Assembly: GCF_014196345.1 (NCBI RefSeq) | Contig: NZ_JACIDN010000006.1 | Coordinates: forward strand, 248,001 to 312,000 | Source: Methylobacterium brachythecii | Lineage (GTDB): Bacteria > Pseudomonadota > Alphaproteobacteria > Rhizobiales > Beijerinckiaceae | DNA length: 64,000 bases | Reading direction: 5' to 3' | Shown: positions 18,389 through 26,487 of the stretch, in pieces | Layout of the letters: the number at the start of each line of letters is the position of its first letter | Position numbering within the stretch: position 1 is the stretch's first letter | The notes under the pieces: generated by a model | The model's database searches: none | What the model saw: only the letters and a program-made list of their open reading frames with translations | What the model was told of the DNA's origin: nothing | Translations under genes and position numbers: made by a program

Positions 18389-19387
18389 GTGCTTTTGCGT
18401 GTACTCGCGGCAACCGCGCTATTTCTCGTGCCGACATGTCAGGCCTTCGCGAAGGACTTCGGCGACAACGAGCCGGCGGAGGTTCGGACCGCTCCACCGA
18501 AAGAGGCGCCGTTCTTCCTGTTCACCGATACACAGGTGAGCTTCCGCTATCAGTTTCCCTCGGCCGAGCCGGGCGTTCAGGTGCAGCGGGCGGATGGCAG
18601 CTTCGCCACGCGTGGCATCCCGAAATACATCACCAGCATCTCGCATGCCGATGCTTGGGCCTACGGCACCAACTTCTTCTCGCTCGACATCCTGAAGTCG
18701 GCCAACCAGGACCCGGCCGGCACGACGAATGCGCCCGGCGGCTTCGCACAGTACGATTACGGCGCGACCGAAGCCTACGGCCTCTACCGTGGTACGCTCA
18801 GTTTGAACGCCCTGACGGGCACCAAGGCCTTCGTGCTCCCCGGCATCGTCAAGGACGTCTCGCTCGGCTTCGGCTTCGACGCGAATTCCAAGAACACCGC
18901 CTTCGGCCCGAAGAAGCGTGACGTCGTCGGTGGCTTGACCTTCTCCGTCGACGTGCCGACCGGCTTCCTCAACGTGTCGGTCAACGCCTACAAGGAGTGG
19001 AACCGCAACGGCTTCAACCTGCAGCCGAACCGCGACGTCAGCTTCGACACGGTCCCCGAGTTCGAAATCGTCTACAACTTCCCGCTGACTTTCATTCCGG
19101 GTGTCCCGCTCTCGGTCGCGGGCTTCAACAACATCGTTATGCCGAAGGGGCGGGGCGTCACGGACGTCAACGCCTTCGCCTTCAATCCGAAGACCGGCGT
19201 CGAATTTCTCTCGCGTACCAATCTCGTGCTCGATCTCGGCAAGCTGATCTGGAATCAGCCCAACAGGCTCGATGCCTTCGTCGGCTTCGAATACTGGTAC
19301 AACAAGTTCGGCAACGTCGAGCGCGCAGACTTCAAGGGCACCGAGCAGAAAAGCTTCCTGGCCGGATTTGCCATCCATCTTTTCTGA
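18389..19387 (+). CDS. Tsx-like outer-membrane nucleoside/nucleobase channel
   Basis: A 332-residue exported beta-barrel protein. It starts with GTG at 18389 after a strong AGGGGGAAG site. Residues 1-21 are a signal peptide ending in QAFA. The mature protein alternates hydrophobic and polar residues, with repeated aromatic-Gly strands (SLGFGFDANSKN, VGFEYWYNKFGN), and ends in Phe (IHLF), the outer-membrane assembly signal. The overall pattern resembles nucleoside-specific channel protein Tsx. Its position between puuE and the ureide genes suggests it lets purines, nucleosides or urate cross the outer membrane. A terminator follows. Confidence 0.75.
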   Translation: MLLRVLAATALFLVPTCQAFAKDFGDNEPAEVRTAPPKEAPFFLFTDTQVSFRYQFPSAEPGVQVQRADGSFATRGIPKYITSISHADAWAYGTNFFSLDILKSANQDPAGTTNAPGGFAQYDYGATEAYGLYRGTLSLNALTGTKAFVLPGIVKDVSLGFGFDANSKNTAFGPKKRDVVGGLTFSVDVPTGFLNVSVNAYKEWNRNGFNLQPNRDVSFDTVPEFEIVYNFPLTFIPGVPLSVAGFNNIVMPKGRGVTDVNAFAFNPKTGVEFLSRTNLVLDLGKLIWNQPNRLDAFVGFEYWYNKFGNVERADFKGTEQKSFLAGFAIHLF

Positions 19388-19429
19388 CCGGCGACAACCA
19401 TCGGCCGAGCGACATTCCCGCTCATGAGA

Positions 19430-19466
19430 CGGAAGCAGCACAATAGGCTGCTTCCGATTGCTTTTT
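19430..19466 (+). terminator. Rho-independent terminator of the porin gene
   Basis: Ten-base perfect arms CGGAAGCAGC (19430-19439) and GCTGCTTCCG (19447-19456), with a 7-base loop and a CTTTTT run just after. Confidence 0.75.
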
Positions 19467-19779
19467 GCATTTGCTGATCGTCTCTCGCCGCACGGAGAGC
19501 GACCGAAAGATTGACCGAGAGCGGATCAAGAAGCCGTGTCGCCTCCCGACGATGGCCCGGCTTTCGAAAAGTTCGGAAGCTGATTCCAGGTTCTAGCCGC
19601 GCGAAGATCGGGCCCTTTGGCTAGGTTGGATCGCTGGGGCACCCGACAGAACGGCCGAACCCATGGCCGATCCCGGATCTTTGGGATGGACCGTCGTCTG
19701 GCCGTGCCAGATTTCGAGACCCGGAGGCAGCGGCATCATTCGTCCCGCGTGCCGATATCAGCGGAGTTTGAGTGGATCC
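19467..19779. other. Upstream region of the ureidoglycine aminohydrolase gene
   Basis: About 313 bases holding the candidate operator at 19561-19580. The coding frame of the next gene is open up to 19663, but its ATG at 19780 gives the family N-terminus, so this part is taken as leader. Confidence 0.45.
19561..19580 (-). promoter_or_regulatory. Candidate purine-regulon operator
   Basis: On the minus strand this reads GCTTCCGAACTTTTCGAAAG. The 15-base core CTTCCGAACTTTTCG matches CTTCCGAWNNNTTCG seen upstream of puuD and uraH. Confidence 0.45.
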
Positions 19780-20610
19780 ATGGCCCGTTCCTATCATGGC
19801 CCTGCGGGTGGGTTGCCCGACCAGTCCACCTTGCACACCGGTCGAGCCGTGTTCACGGAAGCCTACGCGGTCATACCGATGGGCGTCATGAGCGACATCG
19901 TCACGAGCGCTCTGCCGCTCTGGCGTGGAACCCGAGCCTGGATCCTGGCGCGGCCGATGACGGGCTTCTCCGAGACCTTTTCCCAGTATCTGGTGGAGAC
20001 CGCGCCCCAAGGCGGCAGCGATCGTCCGGAGCCCGACCCGGGCGTCGAAGGCGTGCTCTTCGTGGTCGAAGGCGAACTGACCGTGACGTCAGCTGGCCGG
20101 CCGCAGCGCCTCGAAGCCGGCGGCTATGCCTATCTGCCGCCCGGCGCCGATTGGTCGGTCCGGAACGAAGGCGGCGTGCGCGCGCGCTATCATTGGGTCA
20201 GAAAACGCTACGAGGCGGTCGAAGGCCTCGACGTTCCGGAGGCATTCTTCACCTCCGACGACACCATCGAACCGGTCGCCATGCCGGGCACGGACGGTCG
20301 CTGGGCTACGACGCGCTTCGTCGATCCCACCGATCTCCGCCACGACATGCACGTGAACGTCGTCACTCTGCAGCCCGGAGCCGTCATTCCGTTCGAGGAA
20401 ACGCACGTCATGGAGCACGGGCTCTTCGTGCTCGAGGGCAAGGCGGTCTATCGGCTCAATCGTGACTGGGTCGAAGTGGAGGCCGGCGACTTCATGTGGC
20501 TGCGCGCCTTCTGCCCCCAGGCCTGCTACGCCGGCGGCCCGGGGCCGTTCCGGTATCTGCTCTACAAGGACGTGAACCGGCACGTCGGCTTCGGCAAAGC
20601 GGGGGTCTGA
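19780..20610 (+). CDS. allE: (S)-ureidoglycine aminohydrolase
   Basis: A 276-residue bicupin that releases ammonia from (S)-ureidoglycine to give (S)-ureidoglycolate. The N-terminal cupin contains GVEGVLFVVEGELTV and the second cupin HVMEHGLFVLEGKAVY, where the metal-binding residues lie. The spacing FxFxWLRAFCPQACYAGG near the C-terminus is characteristic of the UGlyAH family. The ATG at 19780 (MARSYHGPAGGLPDQ) gives the expected start; the open frame from 19663 is longer than any family member. It sits one base upstream of allA, so the two are co-transcribed and act in sequence. Confidence 0.9.
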   Translation: MARSYHGPAGGLPDQSTLHTGRAVFTEAYAVIPMGVMSDIVTSALPLWRGTRAWILARPMTGFSETFSQYLVETAPQGGSDRPEPDPGVEGVLFVVEGELTVTSAGRPQRLEAGGYAYLPPGADWSVRNEGGVRARYHWVRKRYEAVEGLDVPEAFFTSDDTIEPVAMPGTDGRWATTRFVDPTDLRHDMHVNVVTLQPGAVIPFEETHVMEHGLFVLEGKAVYRLNRDWVEVEAGDFMWLRAFCPQACYAGGPGPFRYLLYKDVNRHVGFGKAGV

Positions 20611-20611
20611 C

Positions 20612-21151
20612 ATGGCCACCGAAGCAAGGACATTGACGCTCCGTCCGCTGACCCGTGAGGCCTTCGCGCCATTCGGCGACGTGCTCGATCTGCGCGGCGA
20701 TCCTCCGAGGCCGATGAACGGCGAAAAGGCTCTGCGCTATCACGCGTTGGGCAGCGCGTCGGTCGCTGGCGACGAGGCGCGAGTCGTCATCAGCATGGTG
20801 GTGTCCAAACCGGTCTCCGGCCTCGTCGAGGTCGCGATGGTCGAACGCCATCCACTCGGATCCCAGGCCTTCATGCCGCTGGGGGAGGGGCGTCTCCTCG
20901 TCATCGTTTGCCCAGACGAGGATGGCCGGCCCGGACAGCCGCAAGCATTCGTCGCAGCAAGCGGGCAGGGCGTGAACTACCACGCCGATGTCTGGCATGG
21001 CGTCCTTGCGCCGATCGACAAGCGGCAGAGCTACTTGATCGTCGACCGCGACGGTCTGGGGAATAATCTGCAGGAGCACTTTTTCGACGCACCTTGGCTG
21101 ATCCAGTTGCCAGGATCCGGCCTCGATCTCGACGGTGCAGCGAAGTCCTGA
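20612..21151 (+). CDS. allA: Ureidoglycolate lyase
   Basis: A 179-residue AllA-family enzyme that splits (S)-ureidoglycolate into glyoxylate and urea. The N-terminus TLTLRPLTREAFAPFGDVL and the conserved GVNYHADVWHGVLAPID block at about 121-137 are diagnostic. The ATG lies one base past the stop of the aminohydrolase gene. It is the last ureide step before the glyoxylate-assimilating genes that start at 21954. No urease is encoded in the window, so the urea must be handled elsewhere or excreted. Confidence 0.93.
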   Translation: MATEARTLTLRPLTREAFAPFGDVLDLRGDPPRPMNGEKALRYHALGSASVAGDEARVVISMVVSKPVSGLVEVAMVERHPLGSQAFMPLGEGRLLVIVCPDEDGRPGQPQAFVAASGQGVNYHADVWHGVLAPIDKRQSYLIVDRDGLGNNLQEHFFDAPWLIQLPGSGLDLDGAAKS

Positions 21152-21256
21152 TCGGCAAGTTGTTCGGAGCGGGCATCGGGGGCGAAATGTTCGTCCTGAA
21201 GCCTCCGGGCCTCATCGGGGGACTGCTGCGGTAGGACGCGCCGAAGAGCGGTGCGG

Positions 21257-21280
21257 GCTTCCGATATGTTCGTAGGAAGC
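21257..21280 (+). promoter_or_regulatory. Candidate operator upstream of uraH
   Basis: GCTTCC at 21257-21262 and GGAAGC at 21275-21280 form an inverted repeat around GATATGTTCGTA. The core CTTCCGATATGTTCG fits the shared CTTCCGAWNNNTTCG pattern. It lies about 110 bases before the uraH start. Confidence 0.4.
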
Positions 21281-21391
21281 TTCCAGATTTGCGGTGTAGC
21301 TGGCAGCAGCCCGCATAGATGAGATCTGTCCGAAGAATAGGCTCTACGGGCCCGTTGGGCCTCGTTGCACATCGAGACCCGAGGAATTCAC

Positions 21392-21760
21392 ATGGCACCG
21401 TCGGCTTCCCGTCGCCTCACGACCCACGTCCTCGACACGGCCGCTGGACGGCCGGCGGCAGGTCTGTCGGTGAAACTATGGCGTCTCGTAGGGGAAGAGC
21501 GGACCATCGTCGCGAGCGTCCAGACGAATGCGGACGGCCGATGCGACGCACCGCTGCTCGCCGACGAAGCCCTGCAGCCGGGCACCTACGAGATCCTTTT
21601 CGACGTCGGCGAGTATTTTGAGCGAAACGGCGTCGCTTCGAACTTTCTGGATCTGGTCCCGGTACGCTTCCAGGTCGCCCCGGCTTCGGAAGGCCCGGCG
21701 CACCTGCACGTGCCGCTGCTGATCTCACCCTACGGCTACAGCACGTATCGGGGCAGCTGA
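21392..21760 (+). CDS. uraH: 5-hydroxyisourate hydrolase
   Basis: A 122-residue transthyretin-like enzyme hydrolysing 5-hydroxyisourate (the PuuD product) to OHCU. Family signatures are plain: [17 protein letters not shown] at the N-terminus with the first active-site His, and the C-terminal tetrapeptide YRGS that defines HIU hydrolases. GAGG lies seven bases before the ATG at 21392; the open frame nine codons longer is not needed. There is no signal peptide, so it acts in the cytoplasm. Confidence 0.95.
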   Translation: MAPSASRRLTTHVLDTAAGRPAAGLSVKLWRLVGEERTIVASVQTNADGRCDAPLLADEALQPGTYEILFDVGEYFERNGVASNFLDLVPVRFQVAPASEGPAHLHVPLLISPYGYSTYRGS

Positions 21761-21804
21761 TCGACCGGCGGCAGCGACAGAGCTCTCGGGGCAGACACGA
21801 AGAC

Positions 21805-21829
21805 GCCCACCACGGCGAACCGGGTGGGC
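21805..21829. terminator. Hairpin between convergent uraH and bhcD
   Basis: GCCCACC (21805-21811) pairs with GGTGGGC (21823-21829) around a CGGCGAACCG-containing loop almost identical to that of the terminator at 4290-4316. The T-run is poor, but its position between converging genes suits a terminator. Confidence 0.4.
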
Positions 21830-21953
21830 CGAAGTCGTCGATAAAGCGACGCCATGAAGTACTGAGCTCGGTACCGGATGATCGGGAGCCGAAGCCGCTG
21901 ACATCTGCGGCATCGGCCTTCGCGCGTGCTTCCAGCCGGCTCCCCCGCGATCT

Positions 21954-22925
21954 TCAGAGGTCCACGTCGATCGCGATGCCTCTGGCAACGGCCAGATCGA
22001 CGACGGCCGACGCGACGGCAAGATCCTGGAGCCCGACGCCGGTCCCGTCGAACAAGGTGATCTCGTCGTCGCTGCGACGGCCCGGATCCGTGCGATTGAT
22101 GACGGCGCCGATCTCGACGATCCCGTCTGCGCTCAGCAATCCGCGCCCGACGGCATGCTGCGCCTCGCCGATCGTGATCGACTGGGCGATCTCGTCGGTA
22201 AAGACGGTCGCAGCCGCGACGAGCTCCGCCTCAACTTCCTGCTTGCCCTTCGTATCGGTACCCATGCAGGCCAGATGGGTGCCGGGCCGGACCTGCGCGG
22301 CCTTCAGGATCGGCTCGAAGGAGGAGGTGATCGTGATGATGACGTCCGCCTGCCGGCCGAGCTGATCGAGATCGACGCTCTCGAACGGCAGCCCGCGCTC
22401 CTTCGCCACCGAGGCGAGCCGCTCCAGAGCCGCAGGCTCGATGTTCCAGCCGATCACCTTCTCGAAGGGGCGCTGGTCGAGCGCCGCCTTGAGTTGGAAG
22501 GTCGACTGATGGCCGGCGCCGATCATGCCGAGCACCCTGGCGTCCGGCCGGGCGAGGTACTTGATCGAGACGGCCGAGGCTGCCGCCGTGCGAAGCGCGG
22601 TCAGCAGGTTGCCGCCCACGGCCGCGCGACAGCGTCCGCTATCCGCATCGAACAGGAAGACTGTCGACTGGTGGTTCGTCAGCCCCTTGTCGATATTGCC
22701 GGGCCAGAAGCCGCCCGACTTCAATCCGAGCGCCAGGCTCTCGCGATCGAAGCCGGACTTGAAGCCGTACAGGGCGTCGGCGTGCCCGATGGCTTCCCGG
22801 ATGACCGGGAAGTTGTAGGCCGACTTCCTCGCCATCGATCCGAAGACCTTCTCGACCGCAGTGAAGCAGTCTGCGGGCGAGATCAGACCCGCGATCGCAC
22901 GTTCCGGAACGATTATCATCGGCAT
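21954..22925 (-). CDS. bhcD: Iminosuccinate reductase BhcD (ornithine cyclodeaminase fold)
   Basis: A 323-residue member of the ornithine cyclodeaminase/mu-crystallin family, with the substrate region YGFKSGFDRESLALGLKSGG near 53-72 and the NAD(P) Rossmann motif MIGAGHQSTFQLKA near 134. On sequence alone it could be an ornithine cyclodeaminase or alanine dehydrogenase. Its place as the last gene of an aminotransferase / dehydratase / aldolase operon matches bhcD, which reduces iminosuccinate to aspartate and so regenerates the amino donor of the beta-hydroxyaspartate cycle. It starts 46 bases after bhcC. Confidence 0.88.
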   Translation of the reverse strand: MPMIIVPERAIAGLISPADCFTAVEKVFGSMARKSAYNFPVIREAIGHADALYGFKSGFDRESLALGLKSGGFWPGNIDKGLTNHQSTVFLFDADSGRCRAAVGGNLLTALRTAAASAVSIKYLARPDARVLGMIGAGHQSTFQLKAALDQRPFEKVIGWNIEPAALERLASVAKERGLPFESVDLDQLGRQADVIITITSSFEPILKAAQVRPGTHLACMGTDTKGKQEVEAELVAAATVFTDEIAQSITIGEAQHAVGRGLLSADGIVEIGAVINRTDPGRRSDDEITLFDGTGVGLQDLAVASAVVDLAVARGIAIDVDL

Positions 22926-22971
22926 AGCTCGTTCGAATCAGAGAGGGGATGCAGTTCGGATCGCGGCGGGA

Positions 22972-24135
22972 TTAGTACGCCTTGCCACGGGCAGAGACCG
23001 GCCAGAGCGTTTCGACCTTCCCGTTGCGGACACCCACGTACCAGTCGTGGACGTTGCAGGTCGGGTCGCAGTGGCCCGGAACGAGGCGGAGCTTCTCGTT
23101 GATCTTGAGGACGGCGTCCTTGTCCTCGACGACCCCGTGCTCGTCGGAGCACTTGATGTATTTGACGTCGTCGCGGCCGAACACGAATGGCAGGCCACTG
23201 TCGACCGACTGCGCCTTGAGGCCGGCATCGACGACGGCCAAGTGCTGCTTCGCGTGGCTCATCACGGACGTGAGGATGAACAAGGCGTTCTCCCACTCGC
23301 CCTGGTCGATGCGCTTGCCGTCCTTGTCGTGGATGCGGCCGTAATCGGCATCCATGAAGGCGTACGACCCGCACTGCAGCTCGTTGAACACGCCCGACTT
23401 CGATTCGAAGTAGTACGACCCGGTACCGCCGCCCGACACGAGCTCCGGCTCGAGATCGATCGCGACTAGGGCGTCGACCGCCTCCCGGACCTGGGCGATG
23501 GCGGTGTCGAGCTTGGCCTTGCGATCCTCGAAGCTGTCGATGTGCTGCATGGCGCCCTGGTAGGCCTGCAGGCCTGCGAAGCGCAGCCCCGGAGCCGAAG
23601 CGATCGCCTTGGCGATCTCGACCACGGCCTCACTCGTCTTCACGCCGCAGCGGCCGGCGCCACAGTCGATCTCGACGAAGCAGTCGAGGGTCGTCCCGTG
23701 CTTCTGCGACGCTGCCGACAGGTCGGCGACGTTCGCGAGATCGTCCACGCAGACGATGACACGACCGCCGAACTTCGGAAGTCGAGCGAGGCGGTCGATC
23801 TTCGCGGGGTCGCGGACCTGGTTGGATACGAGGATGTCCTTGATGCCGGCCCGGGCGAACACCTCGGCCTCGGAGATCTTCTGGCAGCAGACGCCGACCG
23901 CGCCGCCGAGCTCGATCTGAAGCTTCAGGACGTCGACCGACTTGTGCATCTTGCCATGGGCGCGATGGCGCATCCCATGCGCCTTCGCATAGTCGCCCAT
24001 CTTCTTGACGTTGCGCTCGAGCGCATCGAGGTCGAGGATCAGACAGGGCGTCTGGATGTCGGCTTCGTCCATCCCCGGCAGCGCCGGCACGTCGAAGCCG
24101 ACTTCGAGGTCTGCAAGATTGGTGTGGGCGTTCAT
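22972..24135 (-). CDS. bhcC: Beta-hydroxyaspartate aldolase BhcC
   Basis: A 387-residue fold-type III PLP enzyme of the D-threonine aldolase / D-serine dehydratase-like family. The pyridoxal lysine is Lys62 in RAHGKMHKS, and the C-terminal metal site lies in GHCDPTCNVHDWYVG. In the beta-hydroxyaspartate cycle it condenses glycine and glyoxylate to 3-hydroxyaspartate. The start MNAHTNLADLEVGFDVPALP at 24135 fits the family; the frame open to 24372 overlaps bhcB and is not used. The gap to bhcB is 11 bases. Confidence 0.9.
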   Translation of the reverse strand: MNAHTNLADLEVGFDVPALPGMDEADIQTPCLILDLDALERNVKKMGDYAKAHGMRHRAHGKMHKSVDVLKLQIELGGAVGVCCQKISEAEVFARAGIKDILVSNQVRDPAKIDRLARLPKFGGRVIVCVDDLANVADLSAASQKHGTTLDCFVEIDCGAGRCGVKTSEAVVEIAKAIASAPGLRFAGLQAYQGAMQHIDSFEDRKAKLDTAIAQVREAVDALVAIDLEPELVSGGGTGSYYFESKSGVFNELQCGSYAFMDADYGRIHDKDGKRIDQGEWENALFILTSVMSHAKQHLAVVDAGLKAQSVDSGLPFVFGRDDVKYIKCSDEHGVVEDKDAVLKINEKLRLVPGHCDPTCNVHDWYVGVRNGKVETLWPVSARGKAY

Positions 24136-24146
24136 CGTTGCTGTCC

Positions 24147-25112
24147 TCAGTTCCAGGGCAAGTTGTCGAGGTCGACATTGCCGCCAGTGATGATCACGCC
24201 GACCCGCCTTCCGGCGAATGTCGTGGGATTTTTCAGGATCGCGGCGAACGGTACTGCGCTTGAAGGCTCCATCACGATCTTCAGACGCTTCCAGATCAGC
24301 TTCATCGCGTCGACGATCTCCTGTTCGGAGGCGGTCTGGATGTCGGTGACGTGGTTCCGAACGAAGTGCCACGTGAGATCCTTCAGAGGGACCTTCAGGC
24401 CGTCGGCCACGGTGTTCGGCGCATCGTCGGCGATGATGTGCCCAGCCTTGAAGCTGCGGTAGACATCGTCCGCCTGCTCTGGCTCGGCGGCGTAGATCCG
24501 CACCTTCGGCGCGAGATTGGACAGCGTCAGGCAGGTTCCGGAGACCATGCCGCCGCCGCCGATCGGTGCCACCACGGCATCGAGTTCGTCGACCTGCTCG
24601 ATCAATTCGGCCGAGCAGGTGGCCTGCCCGGCGATGACGCGTGGATCGTTATAGGGGTGCACGAACTCGGCGCCGGTCTCGGCGACCACCTCGGCGAAAA
24701 CCGCCTCCCGACTGGAGAGCGAGGGTTCGCACTCGACGACCCGGCCGCCATAGCCCCTGACCGCATCCTTCTTCGCCTGCGGCGCCGTGCGCGGCATGAC
24801 GACCGTGCAGGGCACGCCCCGGCGACCGGCCGCGTATGACAGGCAACTGCCGTGATTGCCGCTGGAGTGAGTCGCGACGCCCCTCACGGCTTGCTCGTCC
24901 AACAGCCCGAAGACCGCGTTCGAAGCGCCTCGGGCTTTGAACGCTCCGGCCTTCTGCAGATTCTCGCATTTGAAGAACAGCTGCGCGCCGGTCAGCTCGT
25001 TCAGGATCCGCGACGTCAGGACCGGCGTGCGGTGCACGTACGGCGCGATGCGACGCCGCGCCTCCAGCATGTCTTCGAGGGTCGGAATGTACATGGTTCC
25101 GGCTTCCGTCAT
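24147..25112 (-). CDS. bhcB: Beta-hydroxyaspartate dehydratase BhcB
   Basis: A 321-residue fold-type II PLP enzyme of the serine/threonine dehydratase family. The Schiff-base lysine is Lys59 in GAFKARGA, the phosphate-cradle region is SSGNHGSCLSYAA, and the glycine loop IGGGGMVSG is present. It is shorter than biosynthetic threonine deaminases and lacks a regulatory ACT domain, as expected for threo-3-hydroxyaspartate dehydratase. It should convert 3-hydroxyaspartate to iminosuccinate. Its ATG overlaps the bhcA stop as ATGA, showing translational coupling. Confidence 0.92.
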   Translation of the reverse strand: MTEAGTMYIPTLEDMLEARRRIAPYVHRTPVLTSRILNELTGAQLFFKCENLQKAGAFKARGASNAVFGLLDEQAVRGVATHSSGNHGSCLSYAAGRRGVPCTVVMPRTAPQAKKDAVRGYGGRVVECEPSLSSREAVFAEVVAETGAEFVHPYNDPRVIAGQATCSAELIEQVDELDAVVAPIGGGGMVSGTCLTLSNLAPKVRIYAAEPEQADDVYRSFKAGHIIADDAPNTVADGLKVPLKDLTWHFVRNHVTDIQTASEQEIVDAMKLIWKRLKIVMEPSSAVPFAAILKNPTTFAGRRVGVIITGGNVDLDNLPWN

Positions 25113-26299
25113 GCCGCCTCTCTCTGGATGGCTGCGTGGCCCTGCCGGTAGAATTCCTGGGCCGCAGCGACGCCCGAACCCAGCCGGATCGGGAGACCCA
25201 GATCGACGAGTACCATCTCGGCCGTCGCGATCCCGGACAGCGCCATCACGTCGGTCAAGCTGCCGAGATGACCGATGCGGAAGACTTTCCCGACGACGTC
25301 GCCCAGGCCCGTTCCGAACGACACGCCGTAGGCGTTGAGCGCGTGGGCAACGAACCTGTTGGCATCGAAGCCGTCCGGGACGCGGATGGCGCTGACCGTA
25401 TCGGAATGGAGGTCCGGTCGGACGGCACAGAGGTTCATCCCCCAGGCTGCCACGGCCTGTCTGACGCCCCCGGCGATGCGGTGGTGCCGGGCGAAGACGT
25501 TCTCGAGACCTTCCTCGAGCAGCATGTCGCAGGCGATCTTGAGCCCGTTCAGCAGCCCGACCGGAGGCGTGTAGGGGTAGGCATCGTTGGCATACCCTTT
25601 CGCCATGTCGCGGATGTCGAAGAAGGTCCGTGGAAGCTTGGCAGTCTGAATGGCCTTAAGCGCCCGCTGCGAAAACCCGACGATCGCCAGGCCCGGCGGC
25701 AGCATGAAGCCCTTCTGGCTCCCGGTGACCGCGACGTCGACACGCCAGTCGTCCATCCGGAAGTCCATCGAACCGATCGAGCTGACGCCGTCGACGAGGA
25801 AGAGCGCGGGGTGCCGGGCTGCGTCCATGGCTTCCCGGACCGCACCGATGTCGGAACGGACGCCCGTCGCCGTCTCGTTGTGGGTCGCGAGGACCGCCTT
25901 GATGCGATGCTGCTTGTCGGCCGCGAGAATCTCTTCGAACCGGGCGGCCGGGACACCTTCACCCCATTGCTGGGGAACCACGATCACGTCCAGTCCATGG
26001 CGCTGGCACATGTCGATCCAGCGATGGCTGAACATCCCGTTGCGGGTCGCCAGCACCTGATCGCCGGGCGACAGGACATTGCTGATCGCGGTCTCCCAGC
26101 CACCGGTTCCGGTGGAGGGAAACACGAAGACTTCGGCCTGAGTGGTCTTCAGGACCTTCTTCACCCCTTCGAGCGCGGGCTTGAGGATCTTCCCGAAGAT
26201 CGGGCTGCGGTGGTCGATGGTCGGCATGTCGACCGCCTTCCGGAGCACCTCGGGGATGTTCGTCGGGCCGGGAATGAAGATTGGGTTCTGGGTATTCAT
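25109..26299 (-). CDS. bhcA: Aspartate-glyoxylate aminotransferase BhcA
   Basis: A 396-residue class V aminotransferase related to serine-glyoxylate and alanine-glyoxylate aminotransferases. Seen: IFIPGPTNIPEVLRKAV near the start, FVFPSTGTGGWETAISN, and the PLP lysine in VTGSQKGFMLPPG. In this operon the expected reaction is aspartate plus glyoxylate to oxaloacetate plus glycine. AAGGA lies about seven bases before the ATG at 26299. It is the first gene of bhcABCD and is divergent from bhcR. Confidence 0.9.
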   Translation of the reverse strand: MNTQNPIFIPGPTNIPEVLRKAVDMPTIDHRSPIFGKILKPALEGVKKVLKTTQAEVFVFPSTGTGGWETAISNVLSPGDQVLATRNGMFSHRWIDMCQRHGLDVIVVPQQWGEGVPAARFEEILAADKQHRIKAVLATHNETATGVRSDIGAVREAMDAARHPALFLVDGVSSIGSMDFRMDDWRVDVAVTGSQKGFMLPPGLAIVGFSQRALKAIQTAKLPRTFFDIRDMAKGYANDAYPYTPPVGLLNGLKIACDMLLEEGLENVFARHHRIAGGVRQAVAAWGMNLCAVRPDLHSDTVSAIRVPDGFDANRFVAHALNAYGVSFGTGLGDVVGKVFRIGHLGSLTDVMALSGIATAEMVLVDLGLPIRLGSGVAAAQEFYRQGHAAIQREAA

Positions 26300-26359
26300 G
26301 ATCACGTCCTTGCCTCGGACGAACAATTACCACGAGCCGGAAAAGCGGTATATTTTTTT

Positions 26360-26371
26360 AAAAACGTTTTT
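26360..26371. promoter_or_regulatory. Palindrome in the bhcA-bhcR promoter region
   Basis: AAAAACGTTTTT is a 12-base perfect palindrome, 61-72 bases upstream of bhcA. It is a candidate IclR-family operator or promoter element. Confidence 0.35.
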
Positions 26372-26431
26372 CATTCTGACGAAGAAGTCTGTTTGTGCAG
26401 CAACAGGAATAGCTTACATTTTATCGCTGTG

Positions 26432-26448
26432 CGTGATCGATTTTCACG
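26432..26448. promoter_or_regulatory. Inverted repeat upstream of bhcR
   Basis: CGTGA (26432-26436) and TCACG (26444-26448) form an inverted repeat 40 bases before the bhcR start, in a 188-base divergent promoter region. It is a second candidate BhcR site. Confidence 0.35.
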
Positions 26449-26487
26449 ATAGGTGCTTCTGAAATTCCGAAGGGTCGAGGAGCTGCA

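Noticed and set aside
21954..22925. Calling this gene a plain ornithine cyclodeaminase
   Set aside because: The family fits, but the operon with aminotransferase, dehydratase and aldolase genes makes iminosuccinate reductase the better call.
25136..26452. 438-residue plus-strand frame across bhcA
   Set aside because: It is a GC-driven shadow of a well-supported aminotransferase gene.
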